Assembly (NCBI RefSeq): GCF_008520265.1
Contig: NZ_VIQM01000025.1
Coordinates: forward strand, 124,001 to 188,000
DNA length: 64,000 nt
DNA from: Sphingobacterium cavernae
GTDB taxonomy: Bacteria > Bacteroidota > Bacteroidia > Sphingobacteriales > Sphingobacteriaceae
Direction of reading: 5' to 3'
Below are positions 35,767-44,555 of the stretch, one piece after another (the stretch's first letter is position 1; each line of letters opens with the position of its first letter). The notes under the pieces were generated by a model. That model ran no database searches. It had not been told where the DNA came from and worked only from the letters and a program-made list of their open reading frames with translations. Position numbers and translations under genes: made by a program.

Positions 35767-36810
35767 ATGCCGCACACTAAAGAAACAATTTTATTTGGAG
35801 CCCCTACTAACTTCGGATTTTCAGATGCTATAAAAAGTGAATTAACTTCTCTAGGATTCCTCGTAATTGATTTTTCTACGATCCAAGGCATACCTTTCAA
35901 ATATAAATGTTTAGGAGATCGATTATATAATTGTTATAGAAAAACATTTTTTAATGATTATTCGCATAAAGAAAAATTAAGAGCTCAAGGTCATAAAGAT
36001 CACCTAATAAGTATATTAGATACTATTCCACAATGTGATTATGGACTATTTATACGTCCTGATTTTTTTCCAATTGAGTTCCTAGAAGCTTTAAAATCAA
36101 AGGTAAACACTTTGATAGGTTATCAGTGGGATGGACTTAAACGATTCCCTTTTATTAATGACTATATACCTGTATTCGACAAATTTTATGTTTTCGATGC
36201 TGAAGATTTAAAGAATGCCAGTACTTTACCTACCACAAATTTCTATTTCGATATAGCTAATCCACAAGAGTATAAACCTATAAATGATGAAGCATACTTC
36301 ATTGGGAGCTACATTCCAGAAAGGATGGAACATATTATAGACTTAAAAAATGTACTGAATACCAATAATATTAAAGATAATATTATGCTATATACCAACA
36401 GCAGTAGCGAAAGAAAAGATATATTAAAGAATGGTTTAACGCATATATCCCAATTTATAAATTATAAAGAAAACCTTAATCACACACTTAAAGCATCAGT
36501 ACTAATTGATATGCATAACCCTATACATCAGGGATTAACTTTTCGGGCTTTTGAATCATTAGGATATGGAAAAAAACTTATCACATCAAATCCAGAAATA
36601 AAGAAATATGACTTTTACCGACCTGAAAATATTTTTGTTTGGAATAGCACAAATACTAATGAATTAGAGTCCTTTCTAAATGTCCCTTACATTGAAGTTG
36701 ACCCAATAATTCGCGAAAAATACAGTTTTAAGAATTGGATTAGATATATACTAAATCTCGAAAATCATATTCCAATAACACTTCCTCGTAAAGAATTAGT
36801 ATTTACATAA
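35767..36810 (+). CDS. Putative glycosyltransferase, GT-B-like (LPS/CgeB-type)
   Basis: 347 residues without membrane segments. The protein looks two-domained: an N-terminal Rossmann-like half (ETILFGAPTNFGFSDAIKSELTSLGF) and a C-terminal half ending HNPIHQGLTFRAFESLGYGKKLITSNPEIKKYDFY. The latter resembles the donor-binding part of GT-B enzymes and CgeB-like proteins, in which F-E-S/A-L-G-x-G-K-x-L-I-T is conserved. Function in lipopolysaccharide or capsule assembly is inferred from this and the neighbours. No DXD motif is expected in this fold. Confidence 0.65.
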   Translation: MPHTKETILFGAPTNFGFSDAIKSELTSLGFLVIDFSTIQGIPFKYKCLGDRLYNCYRKTFFNDYSHKEKLRAQGHKDHLISILDTIPQCDYGLFIRPDFFPIEFLEALKSKVNTLIGYQWDGLKRFPFINDYIPVFDKFYVFDAEDLKNASTLPTTNFYFDIANPQEYKPINDEAYFIGSYIPERMEHIIDLKNVLNTNNIKDNIMLYTNSSSERKDILKNGLTHISQFINYKENLNHTLKASVLIDMHNPIHQGLTFRAFESLGYGKKLITSNPEIKKYDFYRPENIFVWNSTNTNELESFLNVPYIEVDPIIREKYSFKNWIRYILNLENHIPITLPRKELVFT

Positions 36811-36863
36811 ATAAGGCCCTCATATAAAAAAACTTAGCTTACAGTGTGTACTATTTAGTCGAG

Positions 36864-38387
36864 TTATTTCCTTCTTTCCATCTCCAGCAATTCTTTTAAT
36901 TCTTTCAATTTTTCTGGATATTTAGAAGCTAGATTATATTTTTCCCCTTGATCGATAGTCAAGTTATAAAGTTGAGGTAATTTAGAATTACCAAGCTCAA
37001 TATCTGTCAATGGATTGTATTCCGAAGCATTGCTAGGCTCTATATATTTCCAATTATCTTTGATGATAGCTAAAGAATAACCTTGTTTAATATAATAAGA
37101 TCTTCCCTTATCGTCTAGACCTTGCAATGTAGAAAATAATGCTTCACTATCTTTTGCGTCCATTGGATTGGGCTGCTCCAGCATTTGGGCAAATGATGCT
37201 ATAAGATCGATTTGACTAAATAGCGCATTAGATACATAATTTTTTCGAATCCCCTTTCCAGCAATTATAAACGGAACACGTGTTCCCGCTTCAAAAATAC
37301 TGTATTTGCCACCCCTAAAGGGTCCTACTGATTTATGATTATTATTCTTTTCAACAGACTCATCCTGATATCCATCGTCCAATACCGGTCCATTATCACT
37401 TGTAAAAACAATAATTGTATTTTTAGAAATACCTAATTGATCCAATTGTTTCATAATCTGTCCCACAGTCCAATCTAATTGTAAGATTGCATCACCTCTG
37501 TAGCCAAGTTTGCTTTTACCTTTGAAATATGTAGCAGGCATCCTAGGCACATGTGGCTCTGTTAGGGAAAATAATAGAAAAAATGGACGTATTTTATTTT
37601 CTTCAATAAAATTTTGGGCAACATGTAAGAATGTCCCTGAGACTTCTTCGTCTACCCAACGAGCCTTGTGTCCGCCTTCCATATAGCCAATTCGACCAAT
37701 TCCATTTACGATAGTATTGTTGTGTCCATGATTAGGAGATGCTTTCATTTTCAAAAGCTCGGGATTGTCTCTTCCAGTAGGATCAGCTCCTACCTTCTCA
37801 ACATAGTTTACACGGATTGGATCAGATGCATCTAAACCTACTACACGATGATTTTCCAAGAAAACCGTAGGAACACGATCTGCAGTTGCGGGAAATATAA
37901 AAGAATAATCGAAACCAATTTCATTTGGTCCTGGTCTTATATCTTGATTCCAATCCTTCTCTACCGCGTTTCCTAACCCCAAGTGCCACTTACCTACTAT
38001 AGCAGTTTTGTATCCAGATTTTTTAAAAACTTTCGGTAATGATGTTTTATGTATTGGAACTATCAATTTAGCATCTCCAGGCAATACACCTGTTCCTTGT
38101 AATCTCCAAGGATAATTTCCTGTAATTAAAGCGAAACGAGAAGGTGTACATGTAGCAGATGTACTATGAGCATTCGTAAATCTTGTACCTTCTTTGGCCA
38201 ATTTATCTAAGTTTGGAGTTTGAATGTCAATCGCACCATAACTACTTAAATCTCCATATCCTAAATCATCGGCATATATAATTATAACATTTGGTTTATA
38301 ACTATCAGTTTGAGCTATCAACATTTGAATTATTAACAAATTAACAACTACTAAACTTGTCCGAATAAACACCAAAATTCTTATCAT
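36864..38387 (-). CDS. Secreted sulfatase (arylsulfatase family S1)
   Basis: A 507-residue sulfatase with a cleavable signal peptide (about residues 1-26). PNVIIIYADDLGYGDLSSYG gives metal-binding Asp residues. ATCTPSRFALITG carries the formylglycine-forming motif C-T-P-S-R, so a maturation enzyme elsewhere must activate it. VGKWHLGLG and IVFTSDNGPVLDDG complete the active site. It probably removes sulfate from glycans or other sulfate esters in the periplasm. No SusCD or other sulfatase lies beside it, so the substrate is unknown. It is convergent with the CgeB-like gene and lies on the 3' side of tRNA-Ser. Confidence 0.93.
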   Translation of the reverse strand: MIRILVFIRTSLVVVNLLIIQMLIAQTDSYKPNVIIIYADDLGYGDLSSYGAIDIQTPNLDKLAKEGTRFTNAHSTSATCTPSRFALITGNYPWRLQGTGVLPGDAKLIVPIHKTSLPKVFKKSGYKTAIVGKWHLGLGNAVEKDWNQDIRPGPNEIGFDYSFIFPATADRVPTVFLENHRVVGLDASDPIRVNYVEKVGADPTGRDNPELLKMKASPNHGHNNTIVNGIGRIGYMEGGHKARWVDEEVSGTFLHVAQNFIEENKIRPFFLLFSLTEPHVPRMPATYFKGKSKLGYRGDAILQLDWTVGQIMKQLDQLGISKNTIIVFTSDNGPVLDDGYQDESVEKNNNHKSVGPFRGGKYSIFEAGTRVPFIIAGKGIRKNYVSNALFSQIDLIASFAQMLEQPNPMDAKDSEALFSTLQGLDDKGRSYYIKQGYSLAIIKDNWKYIEPSNASEYNPLTDIELGNSKLPQLYNLTIDQGEKYNLASKYPEKLKELKELLEMERRK

Positions 38388-38618
38388 ATTGTGTATATAA
38401 TTAAATGGTTCAACATAAAGATTAAAACTTGTGACTTATAAACTAAAAATAGATAAAGGTTCAGGAATTTAATCAATAAGACAACTGTAATGAATAAATA
38501 TTATGTAAATTTACAAATATATAAGAAATTTTATTCAAATGAAAATCACATATGCTGCAAATGCCATATTTGTAATGATTTTATGGATAGTAATGGCTAC
38601 AATATCTTTTAAAAAAAT

Positions 38619-38648
38619 AAAAAGTCCAATCTTAAGATTGAACTTTTA
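38619..38648 (-). terminator. Terminator of the tRNA-Ser transcript
   Basis: CCAATCTTAAGATTGG is a perfect core palindrome extended by AAAAGT/ACTTTT arms with one bulged base. In the minus direction it follows the tRNA by 8 bp and runs into a T-rich tract. Confidence 0.8.
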
Positions 38649-38655
38649 TTGATGC

Positions 38656-38742
38656 AGAGAGGAAGGGATTCGAACCCTCGATACAGTTACCCGTATACTA
38701 GCTTTCCAGGCTAGCTCCTTCAACCACTCGGACACCTCTCTG
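38656..38742 (-). tRNA. tRNA-Ser (anticodon GGA)
   Basis: An 87-nt class II tRNA on the minus strand. The acceptor arms AGAGAGG and CCTCTCT pair exactly, with G as discriminator as expected for serine. The anticodon stem CTAGC/GCTAG encloses loop CTGGAAA, with GGA at 38706-38708 (read on the minus strand). A long variable arm (TATACGGGTAACTGTA) and the T-arm GAGGGTTCGAATCCC(TTC) complete the fold. The CCA end is not encoded. It reads UCC and UCU codons. Confidence 0.97.
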
Positions 38743-38827
38743 TATGGTATGTGGGCAAAAGTAATGAAAAACGCTAAATTTCAAAGACATTATTTAAATC
38801 TATTTAGTTTCTCTTATCTTTATTAGT

Positions 38828-39319
38828 ATGAAAACTAAAACACTCTTTCTTATTCGCCATGGTAAAGCTGAAAATCATTCATTTCTGAAAAGAGATTATG
38901 AGCGAAATCTTGTACAAAAAGGGAAAGAGAGAGCTGAAATTGTAGCTAAAAAGTTAAAACAAGAACTTGTTGAAAGCAAAAACCTAGTTATCAGTTCAAG
39001 TGCCAATCGCGCAATACAAACTGCGCATGTATTCTGCAAGCATATTGATTATCCAATAACGTCCATTCAACAAGAGAAAGAAATATATGAAGCTTATTAC
39101 AGAGAAATTTTGAAAGTAATAAATCTGATAGATGATAGCATAGAAACCGTTTTGATATTTGGGCACAATCCAGGATTATCGGATTTGACAAATTATTTAT
39201 GTGATTCTTTCATCGATCTAAAAACTTCGCATGTATCAAAAATTAGACTGCCGGAAAACTTTAATTTTAGCGAAGTATCAGGAGGCACCTGCCATTTAGA
39301 AACTGTTATCACTGAATAA
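38828..39319 (+). CDS. sixA: SixA-type phosphohistidine phosphatase (histidine phosphatase superfamily)
   Basis: A 163-residue cytoplasmic protein. The catalytic motif RHGKAE (R10-H11-G12) near the N-terminus, the second Arg in SSSANRAIQTA, and the second His in IFGHNPGLSDL are all present. Together with the short length, these define the SixA branch, which removes phosphate from histidine in phosphorelay or phosphotransfer proteins. The true target here is unknown. The next gene starts 21 bp downstream on the same strand. Confidence 0.9.
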   Translation: MKTKTLFLIRHGKAENHSFLKRDYERNLVQKGKERAEIVAKKLKQELVESKNLVISSSANRAIQTAHVFCKHIDYPITSIQQEKEIYEAYYREILKVINLIDDSIETVLIFGHNPGLSDLTNYLCDSFIDLKTSHVSKIRLPENFNFSEVSGGTCHLETVITE

Positions 39320-39340
39320 TTTTCAGTACCTTCGTTAGAT

Positions 39341-41341
39341 ATGGCAAACAAACTTCAACACGAGAATTCTCCATATCTAAAGCAGCACGCGCACAATCCT
39401 ATACATTGGTTTCCTTGGGGACAAGAGGCGCTCGCTAAAGCAAAAAAAGAAAATAAACTCATCTTAATAAGTATAGGCTATTCTGCCTGTCACTGGTGTC
39501 ATGTGATGGAACGCGAAAGTTTTGAAAATGAAGCCATCGCCGAAACCATGAACAAATTTTACGTTTCGATCAAAATCGACCGCGAAGAAAGACCTGATAT
39601 CGATCAGATCTACATGATTGCAGTTCAATTGATGACGAATGCAGGAGGCTGGCCACTGAATGTGATTTGCTTGCCCGACGGAAGACCTATTTATGGAGGT
39701 ACTTATTTCAAACCACACGATTGGCAAAGTGTACTGTTACAAATTGCTCAAATGTGGGAAGAAACACCACAAACAGCTATTGACTATGCGGAAAGGTTGA
39801 CAGCAGGAATCAACAAGGCTGAAAAACTCTCCATTGCTCCTATAGCTGAAGAATATAGCATTCAAGATATTAAAACTATAATACTACCGTGGAAAGAACA
39901 ATTTGATCTACGTGATGGTGGCTATCGAAGAGCACCCAAATTTCCGCTACCAAATAATTGGTTATTCTTTCTTCGCTACGGCGTACTTTCACAAGATGAA
40001 GAAACGATCAACCATGTGCATTTCACATTAGAAAAAATTGCTAACGGTGGAATTTATGATCACATCGGCGGCGGTTTTTCACGCTATTCAGTTGATGGCA
40101 AATGGCATGTGCCTCATTTCGAGAAAATGTTATATGATAATGGTCAATTGATAGGTTTGTACAGCGAGGCATATCAACAAAAGCCAAATTCACGCTATAG
40201 AAATGTAGTTTTTGAAACAATAGAATGGGCCAAACGAGAAATGTTAGCCGACAACGGTGGATTCTATTCCGCATTGGATGCAGACAGTGAAGGAGTAGAA
40301 GGTAAATTTTACACATTCGATTATAGTGAATTTGATGTTCTAGGCGAGGATGCAGATTTAGCACGTGAATACTATAACATTACGAAGAATGGAAATTGGT
40401 CAGAAGAGCAGATTAATATTCCATTTGTCGATTCATCAAACAACAAATTAATTCAAGATGCTGGATTTTCTGAGGAAGAACGGTATTCGTATTTAAAAGA
40501 AATTAAAGCTAAATTATTGGCTTACCGAAGCCATCGCGTACGTCCAGGATTAGACCACAAACAATTAACTACATGGAACGCACTTTTGCTGAAAGGACTC
40601 GTAGATGCTTACCGTGTATTTGACGATTCAGCGCATTTGGATTTAGCTTTGGGCATTGCTCATTTTATCGAAAGAGAATGCATGTCAAATGATATACTTT
40701 TGCATCAGCCCGAAGATCAGAATCGAAAAATTGAAGGATTTTTGGATGATTATGCCTTCACAATCGAAAGTTATATCGCGCTATATGAAGCTACTTTTGA
40801 AGAAAAGTGGATTTACAACGCAAAAGATTTGGCTGATAAAGCCATCAAATTATTTTATGATGCGGAAGTAAAAACATTTTACTACACATCTTCTAACGCG
40901 GAAGAACTTATCGCACGCAAAAGTGAAATAATGGATAATGTAATCCCAGCTTCTTCATCTACCATAGTACGTCAATTGTACAAATTGGGTTTACTTTTAG
41001 ACAATGAGGATTTCACGGCCATTGCCGATCAAGTTTTTGCCAATGTATTTCCGCACATCAAAAGCTACGGTTCGGCGTATTCCAATTGGGCTATACAGTT
41101 GTTAGAGCATCACTATGGCACAAATGAAATTGCGCTAACTGGCGAAAACGCTTTAGAATGGCGTAAGGAAATAGATTCCAAGCAATATATACCGAATAAA
41201 ATTTTTCTGGGAGGAACAAAAAGTACACTTCCATTGTTAATAAATAAGGAACAATTGCTGTCAAAAGCATACCTTTGTCGAAATAAAACTTGTAGTCTTC
41301 CACAATCGTCGATTACACAACTTTTAGAATTAATCAAATAA
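39341..41341 (+). CDS. DUF255 thioredoxin-domain / YyaL-like protein
   Basis: A 666-residue soluble protein. The N-terminal thioredoxin-like DUF255 domain opens with [23 protein letters not shown] and contains [14 protein letters not shown], whose CHWC pair is the redox motif of the family, then [16 protein letters not shown]. The rest (about 190-660) is an alpha/alpha toroid like that of N-acylglucosamine epimerases and glycoside hydrolases ([25 protein letters not shown]). The biochemical activity of YyaL/SPATA20-type proteins is not established. It lies between sixA and the FKBP gene on the same strand. Confidence 0.93.
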   Translation: MANKLQHENSPYLKQHAHNPIHWFPWGQEALAKAKKENKLILISIGYSACHWCHVMERESFENEAIAETMNKFYVSIKIDREERPDIDQIYMIAVQLMTNAGGWPLNVICLPDGRPIYGGTYFKPHDWQSVLLQIAQMWEETPQTAIDYAERLTAGINKAEKLSIAPIAEEYSIQDIKTIILPWKEQFDLRDGGYRRAPKFPLPNNWLFFLRYGVLSQDEETINHVHFTLEKIANGGIYDHIGGGFSRYSVDGKWHVPHFEKMLYDNGQLIGLYSEAYQQKPNSRYRNVVFETIEWAKREMLADNGGFYSALDADSEGVEGKFYTFDYSEFDVLGEDADLAREYYNITKNGNWSEEQINIPFVDSSNNKLIQDAGFSEEERYSYLKEIKAKLLAYRSHRVRPGLDHKQLTTWNALLLKGLVDAYRVFDDSAHLDLALGIAHFIERECMSNDILLHQPEDQNRKIEGFLDDYAFTIESYIALYEATFEEKWIYNAKDLADKAIKLFYDAEVKTFYYTSSNAEELIARKSEIMDNVIPASSSTIVRQLYKLGLLLDNEDFTAIADQVFANVFPHIKSYGSAYSNWAIQLLEHHYGTNEIALTGENALEWRKEIDSKQYIPNKIFLGGTKSTLPLLINKEQLLSKAYLCRNKTCSLPQSSITQLLELIK

Positions 41342-41376
41342 AAACGGGATGTAAAGCATCTCATAATCATTACAAA

Positions 41377-41877
41377 ATGGCAATAGAAAACAACAACGTA
41401 GTAACGTTGAATTACATTCTTCACACAACTGAAGAAAACGGCGAAAAAACATTTGTTGAACAAACGACTACAGAAAACCCTTTAACATTTTTATATGGCG
41501 TAGGCATGATGTTACCAAAATTTGAGGAGAACATCGCAGGATTAAACGAAGGTGATAAAACATCTTTTGACTTAGCTGCAGCTGACGCATACGGCGAAAG
41601 AGACGACAAAGCGATCGCTCAATTACCTGCTGAAATGTTCCAAGAAACTGGTTTACCTCCAGTTGGCGAAGTATTACCATTACAAGACAACCAAGGCAAT
41701 CAATTCCGCGCAGTAGTAGTTGAAGTAACTCCTGAGGCTGTAATTGCTGACTTAAACCACCCAATGGCTGGAAAATCTTTAAGCTTCGAAATTGAAGTAT
41801 TAAACGTACGTCCTGCAACAGAAGAAGAATTGTCTCACGGACATGCGCACGGTGTTGACGGTACTGAAGGTCACTAA
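41377..41877 (+). CDS. FKBP-type peptidyl-prolyl isomerase, SlyD-like
   Basis: 166 residues. The FKBP core begins NNNVVTLNYILHTTEENGEKTFVE and has the GVGMMLPKFEENIAGLNEGDKTSF strand-turn that forms the proline pocket. An insert-in-flap chaperone domain (about 70-125, AYGERDDKAIAQLPAEMF onward) marks the SlyD subgroup. The His-rich tail HGHAHGVDGTEGH could bind Ni or other metals as in SlyD. It is cytoplasmic and probably a folding helper. A strong terminator follows. Confidence 0.95.
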   Translation: MAIENNNVVTLNYILHTTEENGEKTFVEQTTTENPLTFLYGVGMMLPKFEENIAGLNEGDKTSFDLAAADAYGERDDKAIAQLPAEMFQETGLPPVGEVLPLQDNQGNQFRAVVVEVTPEAVIADLNHPMAGKSLSFEIEVLNVRPATEEELSHGHAHGVDGTEGH

Positions 41878-41894
41878 TTCATATTGAATAGCAT

Positions 41895-41926
41895 AAGAAA
41901 GCCGATTTTTACAAATCGGCTTTCTT
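41895..41926. terminator. Bidirectional terminator between FKBP gene and mnmD
   Basis: Perfect 14-bp arms AAGAAAGCCGATTT and AAATCGGCTTTCTT with loop TTAC lie between two convergent genes, so one hairpin serves both. Confidence 0.88.
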
Positions 41927-41947
41927 GTTTAGTGACTATACTAGAAA

Positions 41948-42634
41948 CTACAACTTTACTGCGCGTAGCATTTCTCTTTTTCCTGGAGCACCAGGTGCTT
42001 TCTCTATCGTAAAACCTAAAGCCTTCATACTTCGTTTTAGATTTCCGGTAATAGCATAAGTCACGAACACACCTCCAGGCTTAAGGAATTTCGAAACATG
42101 CGTCAGTGTTTCATCTGACCACATTTCGGGTTGATGAATAGCTGCAAATGCATCAAAGTAGATGACATCAAATAACTTGGAAGATGAAAACTCTAAAACC
42201 TTTGTGTGCGCAATTGCCAAAGAAATACCGTTATTTAGCTGAACTTCCTGCTTTAATCCTTGCTCATAATTTCCGAGATAATCCGCCCACAGTCCTTCTG
42301 ACACATACTCATTGTAACCAATATTCTCGTTCACTTCTCTTTCTAATGGAAAAGCTTCTATCCCGCAATAATCCAATTTGATATTTTCAGAAATGCAAAA
42401 ATCTGCTGTTAAAATAAAATTCAATCCTGTACCAAAACCTATTTCCAAAACAGCAGCTTCTGTTGCGTTTTCCCTTTCTAAATAAAACTGTAAGCCAGTT
42501 TTCAAAAACACATGTTTGCTTTCTTGTAAAGCACCGTGCTTGGAGTGGTAATTCTCTCCTATCTGTGCGTTAAAAATAGTTTTCGAACCGTCGCCTGTCG
42601 TCACAAAATCCATAATCCATATTTTTTGAGTCAA
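41948..42634 (-). CDS. mnmD: tRNA (mnm5s2U34) methyltransferase MnmD (stand-alone MnmC N-domain)
   Basis: A 228-residue SAM-dependent methyltransferase that completes the mnm5s2U34 modification in tRNA wobble positions. VLEIGFGTGLNFILTADF is the SAM-binding motif I. LFDVIYFDAFAAIHQPEMWSDETL and KPGGVFVTYAITGNLKRSMKALGFTIEKAPGAPGKREMLRA match MnmC N-terminal domains. The FAD oxidase half of MnmC is absent, as in stand-alone MnmD proteins. A second start, ATG 42613 (MDFVTTGDG), is equally possible. It is divergent from the symporter gene. Confidence 0.92.
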   Translation of the reverse strand: MTQKIWIMDFVTTGDGSKTIFNAQIGENYHSKHGALQESKHVFLKTGLQFYLERENATEAAVLEIGFGTGLNFILTADFCISENIKLDYCGIEAFPLEREVNENIGYNEYVSEGLWADYLGNYEQGLKQEVQLNNGISLAIAHTKVLEFSSSKLFDVIYFDAFAAIHQPEMWSDETLTHVSKFLKPGGVFVTYAITGNLKRSMKALGFTIEKAPGAPGKREMLRAVKL

Positions 42635-42651
42635 ATCTAAAACAAAAAAAC

Positions 42652-42659
42652 TATTTTAG
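42652..42659 (+). promoter_or_regulatory. Promoter of the dicarboxylate symporter (TATTTTAG with upstream TTTG)
   Basis: TATTTTAG is one base off TAnnTTTG and has a TTTG at 42626-42629, 22 bp upstream, close to the usual 19-21 bp spacing. It lies 17 bp before the ATG at 42677. Confidence 0.4.
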
Positions 42660-42676
42660 CTTTAGATTATCTCTAC

Positions 42677-43927
42677 ATGAAAACTATTCTTAAAAGTTAT
42701 AACAGTATTATGTTACTTTTAGTCGGTATAACCATCGGCAGTTTGGTTGGTTTGTTCCTGCCAGATACGGTACAGTATATAAAACCTATTGGAGATATCT
42801 TTTTGAATTTACTTTTTGTTGCTGTTATTCCATTACTGTTTTTCGCAATATCGTCAGCTATTGCCAATATTGAAAGCAACGGAAAATTAGGTAAAATACT
42901 CGGTGTGATGAGTGCTGTATTTATCAGTACAATCGCTATCGCAGCGATTCTTACTATTTTCGGCTTGTGGGCATTTCCCGTAACGGCTATTAAAGACTCA
43001 AGCGCAATTACGGAAGCATTAAATTCAAATCCCGAAGACACTTGGGGCGATAAACTCGTTCGTTTTGTAAGTGTTGGTGAATTCGTAAACTTACTATCTA
43101 GACAAAATATCCTAGCCTTCGTTATATTCTCTTTCCTTATCGGTATATCAGTACGAAAAAGTGGAGAGGCTGGGAAGCCATTTTTGAATTTCCTAATTGC
43201 AGGAAACGAAGTAATGAAAAACTTATTGACCTTAGTCATGCAACTCGGTCCAATTGGCTTGGGGGCTTATTTCGCATATCAAGTTCAATCTCTAGGTCCT
43301 GAATTGTTTGGATTTTACGCCAAACCACTAGCATTCTATTACATTTTTGGAATAGTTTTCTTTTTTAGTATTTACTCCTTGTATGCTTTTATAGCGAATG
43401 GTAATTCTGGAGTAAAAGATTATTGGCGGTCCAATATTACACCATCTTTGACAGCTGTCAGCACCTGCAGTAGCTTAGCTACATTGCCAGCTAATTTGCT
43501 TGCCGCAAAGAAAATGGGTGTCCCTAATTATATTGCATCTGTAGTCGTTCCGTTAGGAAATACATTATACAAAAACGGTTCTTCTATTTCCTCTATTCTT
43601 AAAATATATGTGGCCTTTGCAATATTAGATTGGAATTTTTTCGAACCCACGACGATGATTACGGCAGTAGGAATTACCTTATTGGTCAGCATGGTAGCCG
43701 GTGGCATTCCCAATGGAGGCTTTATTGGTGAGATGCTGATGATTTCCATTTATGGCATACCAAATGAAGCTGTCCCTGCAATTATGATTATTGGTGCGTT
43801 AGTCGATCCACTTGCTACAATTCTTAATGCCACAGGTGATACAGTAGCTGCAATGCTGGTAACTAGATTTTCGGGCGACAAATTTATTAAATCGTCTATT
43901 TCAGAAGTACATTCCACAGAATTGTAA
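42677..43927 (+). CDS. Dicarboxylate/amino acid:cation symporter (DAACS family)
   Basis: A 416-residue inner-membrane transporter of the glutamate/aspartate/C4-dicarboxylate symporter family with eight helices and two re-entrant loops. Family marks are FLNLLFVAVIPLLFFAISSAI near the start, the serine-rich re-entrant loop TAVSTCSSLATLPANL, GNTLYKNGSSISSILKIYVA, and IIGALVDPLATILNATGDTVAAMLVTRF with the substrate-binding Asp/Asn/Thr residues. It probably takes up glutamate, aspartate or dicarboxylates with H+ or Na+. Substrate cannot be fixed from sequence by eye. Confidence 0.94.
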   Translation: MKTILKSYNSIMLLLVGITIGSLVGLFLPDTVQYIKPIGDIFLNLLFVAVIPLLFFAISSAIANIESNGKLGKILGVMSAVFISTIAIAAILTIFGLWAFPVTAIKDSSAITEALNSNPEDTWGDKLVRFVSVGEFVNLLSRQNILAFVIFSFLIGISVRKSGEAGKPFLNFLIAGNEVMKNLLTLVMQLGPIGLGAYFAYQVQSLGPELFGFYAKPLAFYYIFGIVFFFSIYSLYAFIANGNSGVKDYWRSNITPSLTAVSTCSSLATLPANLLAAKKMGVPNYIASVVVPLGNTLYKNGSSISSILKIYVAFAILDWNFFEPTTMITAVGITLLVSMVAGGIPNGGFIGEMLMISIYGIPNEAVPAIMIIGALVDPLATILNATGDTVAAMLVTRFSGDKFIKSSISEVHSTEL

Positions 43928-44084
43928 AATTGCAGTTGTATTAATATTTCAACTCAACAATATTTTAATACCATACGTTAAGAAGAATAAAATCAACAGG
44001 TTACACAAAACACCCTGTCCTATTAAGAATAATTCTAAATAAATAGCTAAACTTTGTAAATTCATTCTTTCAATTACCTTTTCG

Positions 44085-44092
44085 TAATTTTG
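44085..44092 (+). promoter_or_regulatory. -7 box TAATTTTG before ccmE
   Basis: TAATTTTG matches TAnnTTTG, 24 bp before the ccmE ATG. An ACTTTG at 44051-44056 is rather far upstream (28 bp) to be a standard -33 box. Confidence 0.45.
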
Positions 44093-44116
44093 TAGTTGGA
44101 TTAGAGAAAATTTAGT

Positions 44117-44527
44117 ATGAAAAAAAGTTCAATCATTCTGATTGTAATTATTGCTGTAGCTATAGCAATGATTTTGGTTATCTATACAGATTCAAGTACG
44201 TATTCAACATTTTCTGAAGCAAAAGAAAAAAAGACTGAATTATACGTAGTCGGTGTATTGAATAAGGAAAAGGATTTATTCTACGATCCAGTTCAAGATG
44301 CCAACCATTTTTCTTTTTACATGTACGACAACGATAGTACGGAATGTAAAGTTGTATTTAATGGATCAAAACCCCAAGATATTGAACGTTCAGAACAAAT
44401 TGTTTTAACAGGAAAAATGGAGGGAGACACATTTCATGCTTCTAAAATCTTGATGAAATGTCCTTCTAAGTACAATAAAGACGAAATGGAAATCAAAGAA
44501 GCTGTAAGAACAAGTGCTTCTTTATAG
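44117..44527 (+). CDS. ccmE: Cytochrome c maturation protein CcmE (CxxxY type)
   Basis: A 136-residue haem chaperone with one N-terminal membrane anchor (about residues 5-23) and a periplasmic OB-fold domain (ELYVVGVLNKE, HFSFYMYDNDSTECKVVFNG, VLTGKMEGDTFHASKILMKCPSKYNKDE). The haem-attaching residue, His in E. coli (HxxxY), is here Cys115 with Tyr119 (C-P-S-K-Y). That is the CxxxY variant known from some other bacteria and archaea. It precedes ccmF by 28 bp. Other ccm genes are not adjacent. Confidence 0.93.
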   Translation: MKKSSIILIVIIAVAIAMILVIYTDSSTYSTFSEAKEKKTELYVVGVLNKEKDLFYDPVQDANHFSFYMYDNDSTECKVVFNGSKPQDIERSEQIVLTGKMEGDTFHASKILMKCPSKYNKDEMEIKEAVRTSASL

Positions 44528-44555
44528 GCATATTTTTTAGCAATAATATTAATCG

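Noticed and set aside
38539-38715. A plus-strand small ORF starting MKITYAANAIFVMILW.
   Set aside because: After about 30 codons it reads through the tRNA terminator and antisense through tRNA-Ser, so its length is dictated by RNA gene sequence; no start signal.
38656-38742. tRNA-Ser as an integration site of a mobile island.
   Set aside because: No duplicate of the tRNA 3' end was seen near nuoN, and there is no integrase or transposase in 32019-38387.
43928-44116. Imperfect inverted repeat GTATTA-ATATT near 43940-43970 as a terminator of the symporter gene.
   Set aside because: It has bulges, no G-C pairs and no T tract; not supported.
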